64,000 nucleotides of DNA from DATFQE01 sp963738205 (GCA_963738205.1 CAVTVQ010000006.1:1426001-1490000); one strand, 5' to 3'. Positions 7,903 to 16,114 are shown, counted from the stretch's first letter. Numbers and translations are program-made. Notes: generated from the sequence alone by a model not told the origin.

Positions 7903-7923
7903 GGGGGAACCCCTGGTTCCCCC
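7903..7923 (+). terminator. Strong hairpin after tRNA-Pro
   Basis: GGGGGAACC (7903-7911) and GGTTCCCCC (7915-7923) form a perfect 9-bp stem with a 3-nt loop, 7 nt after the tRNA. No T-run follows, so it may end tRNA transcription in the U-less actinobacterial style or act as a 3'-processing guard. Confidence 0.5.
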
Positions 7924-7939
7924 AAGAGCCCCTCCTCCA

Positions 7940-7945
7940 TAGAAT
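7940..7945 (+). promoter_or_regulatory. -10 box of a probably leaderless gene
   Basis: TAGAAT lies exactly 6 nt before the GTG start of the Nif3-like gene, placing the transcription start at or near the start codon. Confidence 0.5.
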
Positions 7946-7951
7946 CGCGAG

Positions 7952-8695
7952 GTGGCCACGCGCGACGCGATCTTGCAGTACGCCGCCGAGCTGCTCGACC
8001 TCGATGCCTACCCCGACTACGGGCCGATGGGTCTGCAGGTCGAGGGAGCGGACGAGGTCAAGCGGATCGCCTGCGGCGTCTCCGCGTCGCTCGCGCTCTT
8101 CCAGCGCGCGGCCGAGCTGGAGGCTCAATTGCTGATCGTCCATCACGGGCTGTTCTGGGATAACGAGTCGCGGCGGGTCACAGCTCCGACCCGAAAACGG
8201 CTGCAGGCGCTCTTCGACGCCGACATCACGCTCGCCGCATACCACCTGGCGCTCGACGCGCATCCGGAGATCGGCAACAACGTTCTCGTGGCGAAGCAGC
8301 TCGGGATCGAGCCGAAGGAGCGCTTCGCGGGGATCGGGTTCGGCGGCCCCCTGCGGCCGCCGACCGAGGCGCAACGATTCGTGCGGCGGGTGAGCGAGAA
8401 GCTCGGCCGCGAACCGCTCGTCTTCCCGCACGGGCCCGACACGGTCAGGCGCGCAGCGGTGGTCACCGGCCGGGGCGGCCGTTACTTCGCCGAGGCGGCC
8501 GCCGCGGGCTACGACCTCTTCCTCACCGGCGAGGCCGAGGAGCCGGCGCTGCACCTGGCCCGCGAGCTGGGCGTTCATTACGTCGCCGCCGGCCACTATG
8601 CGACCGAACGGCTCGGCGTGCAGGAGCTCGCGAAGAAGCTGGCGGAGCGCTTCGGCCTCGAGGCCGACTACATCGAGCTAGGCAACCCGGTCTAG
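7952..8695 (+). CDS. Nif3-like dinuclear metal centre protein (DUF34)
   Basis: The 247-residue product starts at GTG. Nif3 hallmarks are visible: YPDYGPMGLQVEG near the N-terminus, IVHHGLFWDN (two metal His), AAYHLALDAHPEIGNN (His/Asp ligands), and near the C-terminus FLTGEAEEP and AAGHYATERLG. The family forms toroidal hexamers with two metals per subunit; a GTP cyclohydrolase I-like role has been proposed but is not settled. The compact length means the middle insertion of long Nif3 proteins is absent. Its last 18 bp overlap the convergent hydrolase gene. Confidence 0.92.
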   Translation: MATRDAILQYAAELLDLDAYPDYGPMGLQVEGADEVKRIACGVSASLALFQRAAELEAQLLIVHHGLFWDNESRRVTAPTRKRLQALFDADITLAAYHLALDAHPEIGNNVLVAKQLGIEPKERFAGIGFGGPLRPPTEAQRFVRRVSEKLGREPLVFPHGPDTVRRAAVVTGRGGRYFAEAAAAGYDLFLTGEAEEPALHLARELGVHYVAAGHYATERLGVQELAKKLAERFGLEADYIELGNPV

Positions 8696-9532
8696 AAAGC
8701 TCCTGACCGCGTCGAGAGCGGCCTCCGGCCGCTCGAAGATCACCAGATGGCCCGCACCGGCGACCGTTCGAAGCGGTGCTCCAAGCCGCCGTGCGTACTC
8801 GAACGCATCGTCGATCGGAACCTGCGGGTCGCGCGCGCCCCAGACGACCAGGCACGGGCAGCGGATGCGCTCGAGGTCCACGCGAGGGTCATCACCGACG
8901 AGCGCCGCCGCGGCGCTCGTCGTGTCGGTGTGAAGGGCCGGGCCTTCGAGCAGGCCCTCGGTCGCCGCCGGCGAGACGGCCGTGCCGTCGGGCGTCGCCC
9001 ACGAGCCCCAGACGATCGCACGCAGCAGGTCGGAGCGGGCGATCCGCTTGCGGAACGGGGCGACGAAGCGACCGGGCTGGACGAGGGAGGTGACCGCGAG
9101 GGCCTGTCGTGCCCGACGGGTGGTCGACCCGATTCCGGCCGCCGAGCAGAGCACCAGGCCGCGAACGAGATCGGGCCGTCGCATTGCCAGCCGGAAGGCG
9201 ACAACGCAGCCGAGCGAGTGGCCGACGACCACGGCCGGCACGGCCTGCTCGCGCTCCAGCACGAGTGCGAGGCGGTCGGCGAACGGCTCCAGGTTCGGGA
9301 GTGCCGCCAACGGCGCCGAACCGCCGTGTCCGGGGAGGTCGGGGACGACGACCCGGTGGTCGCGCGCAAGCGCCGGCGCCAGCTCGACCCAGTTCGACGC
9401 GGCGCCGCCGAGCCCGTGCACGAGCACGACGGAGGAGCCGCTGCCGCCGACGAACCAGCGCAGCCGCGCGCCCTTCACGGCGTCCCGGCGCTCCACGAAG
9501 CCGCTTGCGGAAAGAGTCGTTGCGCTCGTCAC
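8678..9532 (-). CDS. Alpha/beta-fold hydrolase
   Basis: The 284-residue product starts at GTG. The catalytic triad is readable: nucleophile Ser in VVVGHSLGCVVAF near residue 120, Asp in VVWGARDPQVP near 233, and His in VAGAGHLVIFERPE near 261. The oxyanion-hole strand is VVLVHGLGGAASNWVELAPAL. It resembles the broad esterase/epoxide-hydrolase/C-C hydrolase group, and the substrate cannot be predicted. An AATAAT box (9541-9546) 8 nt upstream overlaps the promoter of the divergent leader RNA. Confidence 0.88.
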   Translation of the reverse strand: MTSATTLSASGFVERRDAVKGARLRWFVGGSGSSVVLVHGLGGAASNWVELAPALARDHRVVVPDLPGHGGSAPLAALPNLEPFADRLALVLEREQAVPAVVVGHSLGCVVAFRLAMRRPDLVRGLVLCSAAGIGSTTRRARQALAVTSLVQPGRFVAPFRKRIARSDLLRAIVWGSWATPDGTAVSPAATEGLLEGPALHTDTTSAAAALVGDDPRVDLERIRCPCLVVWGARDPQVPIDDAFEYARRLGAPLRTVAGAGHLVIFERPEAALDAVRSFLDRVA

Positions 9533-9548
9533 GGGCCGTCATTATTCT
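9520..9548 (+). promoter_or_regulatory. Candidate promoter of the 9.55-9.67 kb leader RNA
   Basis: TTGCGC (9520-9525) and TATTCT (9543-9548) are spaced 17 bp. The -10 overlaps the divergent hydrolase -10. The predicted transcription start near 9555 leaves about 115 nt of untranslated RNA before the small gene at 9671. Confidence 0.5.
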
Positions 9549-9554
9549 TTGCAG

Positions 9555-9670
9555 CGATGACGTGTGGAGGGGGCTGGGCCCTTTGATTCCCGGAGACAGC
9601 AAAACCGAGTGGTAGGCGAGCCCGTCAGCTTCGTGCGGCGGGCTTTTTCATTGCCGGAAGGAGGAGCAGC
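9555..9670 (+). promoter_or_regulatory. Structured 5' leader containing an intrinsic terminator (possible attenuator or riboswitch)
   Basis: The 5' leader of the small gene contains a G-rich first half and a terminator (9619-9648) ending 22 nt before the start codon. GGGCT at 9571-9575 could pair with AGCCC at 9619-9623, which is the 5' arm of the terminator, so an antiterminated form is possible. It does not match the riboswitch consensus sequences I can recall (c-di-GMP-I, ydaO, glycine, SAM, ZTP, fluoride, THF). Confidence 0.45.
9619..9648 (+). terminator. Intrinsic terminator within the leader
   Basis: AGCCCG (9619-9624) pairs with CGGGCT (9639-9644), extended by G-U and C-G inside. It is followed by TTTTT (9644-9648), the best T-tract terminator in the window. 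It lies upstream of, not after, a coding region, which is the layout of attenuators. Confidence 0.75.
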
Positions 9671-9841
9671 ATGGCGAACCACCTGACGCCCGAGGAGCTC
9701 TCGAAGGAGCTGGGCATCGAACGCCAGGAGATCATCAAGGTGTGCGTCGAGGAAAGCGTCCCGATCTACCAGGGCAAGATCGACAAGACCCTGTTCCAGG
9801 CGCAGCTCCAAGCGATGGGCGCCATCGAGGCCCACCACTAA
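9671..9841 (+). CDS. Small helical protein, unknown function
   Basis: The 56-residue product starts at ATG behind GGAAGGAGG at good spacing, so translation is very likely. The N-terminal part (LTPEELSKELGIERQEIIKV) reads as a helix-turn-helix or IF2-N-like mini-domain. The remainder is CVEESVPIYQGKIDKTLF and an amphipathic helix ending in a His pair. I do not recognise the family. It is preceded by the terminator-bearing leader, so its expression is probably conditional. It could be a small DNA- or RNA-binding regulator; that is speculation from the HTH-like pattern. Confidence 0.72.
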   Translation: MANHLTPEELSKELGIERQEIIKVCVEESVPIYQGKIDKTLFQAQLQAMGAIEAHH

Positions 9842-9868
9842 GCGCTAACCGGAAACCGAGGGTCGCGG

Positions 9869-10726
9869 CTAGCCCGCCGCGGCCTTCTTGCGAGCCCGCG
9901 GCTTGGCGGCCTTCTTCTGGCCCGCGCCGTCTTCCTTGTCCGTGATCTCTGCGACGCTGCGGCGCAGCGCCTCCATGAGGTCGACGACCGGCGCCTCGGG
10001 CTCCGGCTCCGGAATCGAGATCTCCTCGCCCGCGAGCTTGGCCTCGAGCATGGCCCGCAGGTCGCGGCGGTAGTCACTCGTCAGCTCGGAGGGGTCGAAC
10101 TCGCCGACCAGGCTGTCGATCACCTGGCGTGCGAGCGCAAGCTCGGGCTCCTTGACCTCCGTCTCGCCGACCGCCTCGTCGATCTCGGCCTGGGAGTGGA
10201 CGTCCTCGCCGACGAACATCGTCTCGAGCACGAGCGCGTCGCCCTTGGGCCGGATCAGGCAGAGGTTCTCGCTGCCGCGCAGGATGAAGCGACCCAGCGC
10301 GGCCGTGCCGGTCTCGCGCATGGCCTCGAGCAAGAGCACGTAGGGACGTCGCTGCGCCGTCGCGCTCGCCGGCACGAGGAAGTAGGTGCGGTCGAACCAG
10401 ACAGGATCGACCTCGTCGGCGGGGACGAAGCGTGTGATGTCGATCGAGCGCGAGTCGTCGTGGCGCATGATCGCCTCGAGGTCGGCGTCCTCGACGATCA
10501 CGAACTGGCCCTTCGCGACCTCCCACCCCTTCACGAGCTCGTCGTTCGGGACCTCACGGTCGTGCAGTGGGCACCAACGCTTCTGCTTGATCGGCGTCCC
10601 GCACTCTCGGTGCAGGGTCCGGAAGCTGACGTCCGAGGACCTCGCCGCCGGCTTTGTCGCCAGCGCGAGGCCGATCGGGATGTTGACCAGGCCGAAACTG
10701 ATCGAGCCGTTCCAGATCGTCCGCAT
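9869..10726 (-). CDS. ku: Ku protein (non-homologous end joining)
   Basis: The 285-residue product starts at ATG (10726) behind GGAGAG. The bacterial Ku core is clear: MRTIWNGSISFGLVNIPIGLA at the N-terminus, FRTLHRECGTPIKQKRWCP, RSIDITRFVPADEVDPVWFDRTYFL-type text, and GRFILRGSENLCLIRP. Ku homodimers thread DNA ends and recruit LigD. After residue ~250 comes a Lys/Ala-rich tail (KKAAKPRARKKAAAG) like the basic C-terminal extensions seen in actinobacterial Ku. LigD is not adjacent. The open frame upstream of the ATG, antisense to the acyl-CoA synthetase, is not coding. Confidence 0.93.
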   Translation of the reverse strand: MRTIWNGSISFGLVNIPIGLALATKPAARSSDVSFRTLHRECGTPIKQKRWCPLHDREVPNDELVKGWEVAKGQFVIVEDADLEAIMRHDDSRSIDITRFVPADEVDPVWFDRTYFLVPASATAQRRPYVLLLEAMRETGTAALGRFILRGSENLCLIRPKGDALVLETMFVGEDVHSQAEIDEAVGETEVKEPELALARQVIDSLVGEFDPSELTSDYRRDLRAMLEAKLAGEEISIPEPEPEAPVVDLMEALRRSVAEITDKEDGAGQKKAAKPRARKKAAAG

Positions 10727-10788
10727 AGCTCTCTCCAAGTGTAGAGGGACCGCGTTCTTTCGCTCTACCGGAGGTGTTCCCTGCAACA

Positions 10789-10794
10789 TAGAGT
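10789..10794 (+). promoter_or_regulatory. -10 box, probably leaderless or near-leaderless
   Basis: TAGAGT lies 7 nt before the ATG of the acyl-CoA synthetase gene, the same layout as at several other genes in the window. Confidence 0.45.
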
Positions 10795-10801
10795 TGTTTC
10801 C

Positions 10802-12592
10802 ATGGCAACCGAAGCTGCGGCGAAGCCCGAGGCGTCGGCGAGCGGCCCTGGGCCGCGCACGGTCCCGGCGCTGTGGCAGAAGGCGGTTGCGGCGGGACGG
10901 ACGAACCCCGCCTACCTCTACGAGCACGGCGACCACTGGCACGAGCTCTCCTGGTCCGAGGCGGCGACCGCGGTGGAGGAGCTCGCGAACGGGCTCCTCG
11001 CTCTCGGCCTCAAGAAGGGCGACGCGTTCGGCATCCTCGGACGCACGACCGTCGAGTGGCCGCTCTTCGACTTCGCGCTCGGCTCGATCGGCGTCGTCCC
11101 AGCAGCTGTCTACCCGTCCAGCTCCGTGAAGGACACGCACTACGTGCTCGACCACTCGGAGGCGCTCGGGGTGCTCGTCGAGGACGACGAGCAGCTGGCC
11201 AAGGTGCGCGAGGGCGGCGAGATCCCGCGACTGCAGCACGTCCTCCGCTACGCCGACCTCGACGAGTTGCGCGCCAGGGGCCGCGAGTTTGCCGCCGCCA
11301 ACCCGACGGCGCTGGCCGAGGCCAGCGCGGCCATCGGCGACGAGGACCTCTTCACCTACATCTACACGTCCGGGACGACCGGGCCGCCGAAGGCCTGCAT
11401 GATTCTCAACCGCAACTACTACGACATGGTCGCCAAGGTCGACATGGTGCCGTCCTTCATCGGGCCGGACGACACCGTCCTCCTCTACCTCCCGCTCGCA
11501 CACAACTTCGGCCGCTGCCTGCACCTGCTGGCAGCGTACGTCGGCTTCACGACCGCCTTCTGCCCCGATCCCACTCGCGTGGGCGAGGTGGCGGCGGCCG
11601 TCCGACCCACCGTCCTCCCGAGCGTCCCGCGCGTGTACGAGAAGGTGCACACGGCCGTGCTCGCCAGCTTCGACGAGGCGACCGGCGCGAAGCGGAAGCT
11701 GATCGACTGGGCGCTCGACGTCGGAGGGCGCGTCAGCCGTCTGCGCCAGGACGGACAGCCGGTACCGCGCGGGCTTGCGGCCAAGCACCGGCTCGCCGAC
11801 AAGCTCGTCTACTCCAAGGTGAAGGGGAAGCTGGGCGGCCGGCTGCGGTTCGGGATCTCGGGCGGCGCCCCGCTCGCGAAGGAGATCGCCGAGTTCTTCC
11901 ACGTTCTCGACATCCCGATCCTGGAGGGCTACGGCACGACGGAGTGCACGACGGCGTCCAACGTGAACATGGCCGAGCGTTTCCGCTTCGGGACAGTTGG
12001 CCCCGCACTGCCGGGGATCGAGCTGTCGTTCGCGGAGGACGGCGAGTTGCTCGTACGCAGCTCGACGGTCTTCGCGGGCTACTTCAAGGATGAGGAGGCG
12101 ACCAGGGCGGTCATCGACGACGAGGCCTGGCTGCACACGGGCGATATCGCGTCGATCGACAAGGATGGGTTCGTCACGATCACCGACCGCAAGAAGGACA
12201 TCCTCGTCACCGCAGGCGGCAAGAACGTGGCGCCCCAGAACATCGAGAACGACCTGAAGGGCTCGAAGTACGTCTCTCAAGCGGTCGTGCTGGGCGACCG
12301 CAAGCCGTATGTCGCCGCCCTGATCACGCTCGATGCAGACGAGATCCAGAAGTGGGCCGGCCGTGAGGCGCCGCTCGAGGAGCTCGCCGCCGACCCGGCC
12401 GTCACCGAGCTGATCCAGGGCGTCGTCGACGACGTCAACCGCGAGCGTTCACGCTTCGAGCAGGTCAAGCGCGTCAGGATCCTGCCGCGCGACTTCACCG
12501 CCGAGCACGACGAGATCACCCCAACGCTCAAGCTCAAGCGCCGCGTCGTGCAGGAGCACTTCGCGGACGAGATCGAGGCTTTGTACGCCTAG
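10802..12592 (+). CDS. Long-chain acyl-CoA synthetase (AMP-forming)
   Basis: The 596-residue product starts at ATG. Adenylating-enzyme motifs are in order: P-loop YIYTSGTTGPPKACMI near residue 184, the A5-type motif LEGYGTTECTT near 374, WLHTGDIASIDKDGFVTITDRKKDILVTAGG (A7-A8) near 440-470, and the C-terminal catalytic Lys region PTLKLKRRVV. These match the FadD15-like long-chain subgroup of actinobacteria, which activates fatty acids with ATP and CoA. The enzyme is probably cytosolic or membrane-associated. Its stop codon lies inside the 5' arm of the first dispersed hairpin element. Confidence 0.92.
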   Translation: MATEAAAKPEASASGPGPRTVPALWQKAVAAGRTNPAYLYEHGDHWHELSWSEAATAVEELANGLLALGLKKGDAFGILGRTTVEWPLFDFALGSIGVVPAAVYPSSSVKDTHYVLDHSEALGVLVEDDEQLAKVREGGEIPRLQHVLRYADLDELRARGREFAAANPTALAEASAAIGDEDLFTYIYTSGTTGPPKACMILNRNYYDMVAKVDMVPSFIGPDDTVLLYLPLAHNFGRCLHLLAAYVGFTTAFCPDPTRVGEVAAAVRPTVLPSVPRVYEKVHTAVLASFDEATGAKRKLIDWALDVGGRVSRLRQDGQPVPRGLAAKHRLADKLVYSKVKGKLGGRLRFGISGGAPLAKEIAEFFHVLDIPILEGYGTTECTTASNVNMAERFRFGTVGPALPGIELSFAEDGELLVRSSTVFAGYFKDEEATRAVIDDEAWLHTGDIASIDKDGFVTITDRKKDILVTAGGKNVAPQNIENDLKGSKYVSQAVVLGDRKPYVAALITLDADEIQKWAGREAPLEELAADPAVTELIQGVVDDVNRERSRFEQVKRVRILPRDFTAEHDEITPTLKLKRRVVQEHFADEIEALYA

Positions 12593-12756
12593 AGCTCGTT
12601 TCGGACTGTGGCCTCGTCGCCGGGGTGCGACTGGGCGGTGCGAGGCAAGGACGCAGGGAGCGTTCGTATGCGCAGCTATACGGGCGCGACTGAGGACGCC
12701 GCCTCGCGCCGTCCAGCGCGGCCCGGCGGCACAGGCTTCAGTTCGAAGCGAGCTCT
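12591..12756 (+). repeat. Dispersed structured hairpin element, copy 1
   Basis: A 166-nt long hairpin. The outer arms 12591-12614 and 12733-12756 pair over 24 positions with one U-U mismatch and three G-U wobbles. Inside, GTCGCCGGG (12616-12624) pairs with CCCGGCGGC (12722-12730), and a 16-bp inner stem ends in GCGAGGC / GCCTCGC. The conserved core is AAGGACGCAGGGAGC (12647-12661) opposite GCGACTGAGGACGC (12686-12699), capped by GCGTTCGTAT / ATACGGGCGC. It fills the gap between two convergent genes. Copies 1 and 2 are identical over 39 nt (12641-12679 and 21506-21544). Confidence 0.85.
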
Positions 12757-12758
12757 CT

Positions 12759-13850
12759 TTAGAGCCGTCGCGCGCCCACATACGTGGACGCGTACCAGCC
12801 GGACATCGACGAGATCTTGACCACGTCGCCGGTGTGAGGCGAGTGGATGAAGCTGCCGCCGCCGACGTAGATCCCCACATGGCCGAGACCGTTGAAGAAG
12901 ACCAGGTCGCCTGGCTGCAGCTGGCTTTGGTCGACCGGTGTGCCCGAGCCGTACTGTGCCGCAGCGTTGTGCGGCAGCGATACTCCGATCTGCGCGAAGG
13001 CGTACATCACGAGGCCGGAGCAGTCGAATCCCGCAGGACTCGCGCCTCCGTACACGTAGGGCGTGCCGAGGAACTGCATCGCGATTCCCACGGCTCCTCC
13101 GTACCGCGCCGGCGGCGCCGTGAGCCCCGAGGACGATTCGGCCGGCTCCGAGACCTGCAGCGTGCTCGCGAACACCGGCGGGGCAGCCGTAGCGGCTGCG
13201 GCCTGGGCCCGAGCGCGGCGCTCCAGCTCGACCTGTCGCGCGCGTTCAGCAGCCTGCATCCGGGCGATCTCGCCCTTGATCGAGGAGAGCAGCTGGCGGC
13301 GGGTGGCGAGCTGGCTCTCGATCGAGCGCTTCTGGCGAGCGCGCTCGGCGACGAGCTCCGAGGTCCGGGCCTTGGCGCGCTTCAGACGGGCGCGCCGCGT
13401 CTTGACGTCGTTCTGGAACGTGACCACCTCGCCGAGGACCTGCGAGCCCTGTGCGGACACCCGTCCGACCGTGTCGACGCGGGTGAGGAAGTCGTCCAAG
13501 CTGGTGGCGCCGAGCAGGACCTCGAGCGTCGAGTCGCCGCCCGTCGAGGTGTACATGGCAACGGCGTGCTCGGCGAGGACCGCACGGGCCTGCTTGAGGT
13601 TAGAACGCGCGATTCCGAGCTCGCGCTTGTTCTCGGCCAGGTCGGCCTTGACCTGCCTGAGGCGCTCGTTGGCGAGGTTGTAGGCCTCGACCGCGTGCTC
13701 GAGGTTCCCGTCCAGGCTCTGGATCTGCGCGAGCACGCTCTGCGCCTGCACTTGCTTGCTCGAGATCGAGCCTGGAGCAGCGGTCGCCGAAGCGGTCACC
13801 GCAAGAGCCGCGACAAAAGCGAGGATCAGTGGCGCCGCCAGCCGCTTCAT
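12759..13850 (-). CDS. Secreted NlpC/P60 peptidoglycan hydrolase with N-terminal coiled coil
   Basis: The product is 363 residues. I chose ATG at 13850 because the protein then opens with a signal peptide (MKRLAAPLILAFVAALAVTA...ATA). Residues ~30-235 are predicted coiled coil rich in Gln, Arg and Ala, as in RipA/CwlO-type proteins. A short linker leads to the NlpC/P60 domain (~265-363) with catalytic Cys in AGFDCSGLVMYAF, His in LGHVGIYVG and a third His in SFIHSPHTG. It should cleave within the peptide stem of peptidoglycan, outside the membrane. The adjacent 3D-domain gene has a similar coiled-coil N-terminus. It ends next to hairpin copy 1. Confidence 0.92.
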   Translation of the reverse strand: MKRLAAPLILAFVAALAVTASATAAPGSISSKQVQAQSVLAQIQSLDGNLEHAVEAYNLANERLRQVKADLAENKRELGIARSNLKQARAVLAEHAVAMYTSTGGDSTLEVLLGATSLDDFLTRVDTVGRVSAQGSQVLGEVVTFQNDVKTRRARLKRAKARTSELVAERARQKRSIESQLATRRQLLSSIKGEIARMQAAERARQVELERRARAQAAAATAAPPVFASTLQVSEPAESSSGLTAPPARYGGAVGIAMQFLGTPYVYGGASPAGFDCSGLVMYAFAQIGVSLPHNAAAQYGSGTPVDQSQLQPGDLVFFNGLGHVGIYVGGGSFIHSPHTGDVVKISSMSGWYASTYVGARRL

Positions 13851-14007
13851 GCGCGCGGGAAACCTTCGTCCCGCTCGCGACCGGCGCACCGGGAGGGGAG
13901 CCCGGTACGTCACGAAGGCGGCACCCTACCAGGACTTCCGGACGCTCGCGCGACTTCCGCTACGGGGGTGTCAGAAACGCGGAAAATGGCCACACAACAG
14001 GGGTCGG

Positions 14008-15019
14008 ATGCTGCGGCGGACCCTCGAAGGCACTGTGCTACGGTTGCGCGTCGTGCGAGCGCCAGGTCCCGGTCTCCGGGCTCTCATTTTCGTGTGCATC
14101 GCTGCAGCCCTCGCGAGCTTTCTCCCGGCGGCCGGAGCAGAGCCTGTCAACCGTCTGCAAGCGCAGGCGGACGAGTTGCGGCGCTCCAACCAGTCGCTTG
14201 CAACCCAGGCCGCGTCGGTGCAGGCCGACCTCCGCTCGCTCGACGCTCAGCTCGCAGGCACACGCGCCAAGCTCGCGAAGCTGCGCGCGCGAGGCGCGAT
14301 CCTCGAGCGGAAGCAGACCGAGGCGCGGCTGCAGCTGAAGGTGGCGCGCGACGGACTACGCGTCTCGCAGCGGCGGCTCGCCGCCCGCGTGCGCGCACTC
14401 TACGAGCAGGGCAAGCCCGAGCCGCTGGCTGTCATTCTCGGCGCCGAGACGATCGACCAGGCCGTCTCGGGCGTCGAGCACCTCGGCCGCATGGCCGACG
14501 AAGACCGGTCGTTCATCCACCGAGCGCGATCGGCGCGGACGCGGATGATCTCGGTGACCGCCGCCCTCGCACAGGCCGAGGCGGAGAACGAGAGCCTGCG
14601 GGCCGCCGCCTCACAGGCCGCATCGACCCTGATCAGGGCCCGCGCGCAACGGTTGTCGCGGATCGCGTGGCTGGCTGCCGAGCGGACCAGCAACGGCGAG
14701 CAAATCTCCTCGCTCGAGTCGACGGCCCGAGCGCTCGCGGCTGTCTCGAGCGGGTCTCGCCTTCTGACGGTCGTCGCGACGGGCTACGCGCTGCCCGGTA
14801 ACACAGCGAGCGGCATCCCGGTTCGGACCCGGAGTGGTCGCCGTCGATCCGTCGGTGATCCCGCTCGGCACGCGGCTTTCGGTCCCGGGCTACGGGCAGG
14901 GGATCGCGGCCGACACGGGCGGCGCAATCGTCGGCGCGCACATCGACCTCTGGTTCTCCTCGCATGCGGAAGCGCTCGCCTGGGGACGCCGCACGGTCAC
15001 GATCTCTGTCGGCGGGTAG
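14008..15019 (+). pseudogene. Secreted coiled-coil plus 3D-domain protein with a +1 frameshift
   Basis: ATG at 14008 opens a secreted protein: hydrophobic signal (~28-45), then a Gln/Ala/Arg coiled coil to residue ~245, then the start of a 3D (Asp-Asp-Asp) domain, VVATGYALPGNTASGIPV, as in resuscitation or lytic transglycosylase-like proteins. The 3D domain continues only in the next frame (VVAVDPSVIPLGTRLSVPG, then GIAADTGGAIVGAHIDLWF) to TAG at 15017-15019. Removing one base near 14830 (the A in CGGACCCGG) restores a continuous 3D domain. It is either a recent inactivation or a sequencing error. The original frame happens to stay open into the response regulator downstream. Confidence 0.8.
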
Positions 15020-15039
15020 GCTGTTGCCTCCTCGCGGAC

Positions 15040-15723
15040 GTGATTGAGAAGACCGATTTGACAGCGTCGCGCCCGGCAGACTCGCTCCGCGTGCTGCTGG
15101 TAGACGACCACGACCTGTTCCGGACGGGACTTCGGAACCTGCTCGAGGAGCAGAACGTCCAGGTGATCGGCGAGGCCGCCGACGGATCGCAGGCGATCCG
15201 CATGGTGCGCGAGCTGGCACCCGACGTCGTCGTGATGGATCTGAACATGCCCGGCATGACCGGGGTCGAGGCCACGCGCCAGGTGACGAGCCAGGCGCCG
15301 CTCACGCGGGTGGTCGTGCTCACGATCTCGGATCAGGACGAGGACGTGATGAACGCGATCCTGGCGGGCGCATGCGGCTACCTGATGAAGGATTCGTCGA
15401 TCCAGGACCTGATGCAGGGCATCCGTGCGGCCGCGGTCGGCGAGTCGCTGATCTCACCTCACATCGCGGCGAAGGTGCTGCAGCGGATGCGCGCGACGGG
15501 GACGAACGAACAGGACGCCAAGACGATTCGCGCCGAGCTGTCGGATCGCGAGATCCAAGTGCTGAAGCTGATCGCGAACGGCAAGGACAACGCGCAGATC
15601 GCCGGTGAGCTGCACATCAGCCCGAAGACGGTCAAGAACCACATCTCGAACATCCTGATGAAGCTGCAGATCGACAACCGCATTCAGGCCGCGGTATACG
15701 CGGTCCGCAGCGGGATCGTCTAA
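15040..15723 (+). CDS. NarL/FixJ-family response regulator
   Basis: The product is 227 residues from GTG (15040); TTG at 15058 is an alternative start. The receiver domain has the acidic pair DDHD (LRVLLVDDHDLFRTGLRNLL), the phospho-acceptor Asp in VVVMDLNMPGMTGVEA, the switch Thr in VVVLTISD and Lys in YLMKDSS. The C-terminal LuxR helix-turn-helix is LSDREIQVLKLIANGKDNAQIA then LHISPKTVKNHISNILMKL. It is a phosphorylation-dependent DNA-binding regulator. No histidine kinase is nearby. The open frame continues upstream into the broken 3D gene, but that is coincidence. Confidence 0.92.
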   Translation: MIEKTDLTASRPADSLRVLLVDDHDLFRTGLRNLLEEQNVQVIGEAADGSQAIRMVRELAPDVVVMDLNMPGMTGVEATRQVTSQAPLTRVVVLTISDQDEDVMNAILAGACGYLMKDSSIQDLMQGIRAAAVGESLISPHIAAKVLQRMRATGTNEQDAKTIRAELSDREIQVLKLIANGKDNAQIAGELHISPKTVKNHISNILMKLQIDNRIQAAVYAVRSGIV

Positions 15724-16055
15724 GCGGCGCGCGCGCCGCGCGCGAGGCGGGCCTTCAGCGCGGCAAGTGTGCCGCGCAGGCCCTCGAGTTCCCCTTCCGC
15801 GACCCTGAGCCGGCGGGCCAGCGCTGCGAGCTCCTTCGTGGGCGACCCGCCGCGCCCATCCGCAAGCTCGGCCGCCAGCGCGCCGATCTTGCGCTGGAGG
15901 CGCCATTGCTCGGCCTCGAGCGCCAGCGCATGGGCGTAGCCGTCCGTCAGCGTCGTCTCGATGTGCGCACGCACGTCCGCGCTGTCGCCGCCCTGCTTCC
16001 GCGGGGCGTCGAGGAGCGAGTCGATATGTGCAATAAGGGTCGAGACGTCGTCCAT
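15720..16055 (-). CDS. Small coiled-coil protein, unknown function
   Basis: The 111-residue product starts at ATG (16055) with MDDVSTLIAHIDSLLDAPR. From ~35 to the end it is predicted helical with heptad-like Leu/Ala spacing (ALEAEQWRLQRKIGALAAEL, then RLRVAEGELEGLRGTLAALK) and no Cys. I do not recognise a family. Its stop overlaps that of the response regulator by 4 bp in convergent orientation. Its start faces the dacB promoter region. Confidence 0.65.
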   Translation of the reverse strand: MDDVSTLIAHIDSLLDAPRKQGGDSADVRAHIETTLTDGYAHALALEAEQWRLQRKIGALAAELADGRGGSPTKELAALARRLRVAEGELEGLRGTLAALKARLARGARAA

Positions 16056-16114
16056 GCGGCGGCTCCAGTGGATCGATTATCAGGCCCCGGGGCGGCCCGA
16101 GCCATGGGCCGCGC

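Noticed and set aside
9869..12280. Single 803-codon minus-strand frame covering Ku and the antisense of the acyl-CoA synthetase
   Set aside because: Only the part below 10726 resembles a protein (Ku); the rest is a high-GC antisense shadow of a clear gene.
13851..14007. Cyclic-di-AMP (ydaO) riboswitch upstream of the NlpC/P60 gene
   Set aside because: Such riboswitches are common before cell-wall hydrolases in actinobacteria, so I looked for the conserved blocks, but they are not present.
13756..15723. Apparent fusion of the coiled-coil/3D protein with the response regulator in one frame
   Set aside because: The linking segment is the frameshifted 3D domain read in the wrong frame; the real 3D domain continues in another frame to its own stop at 15019.
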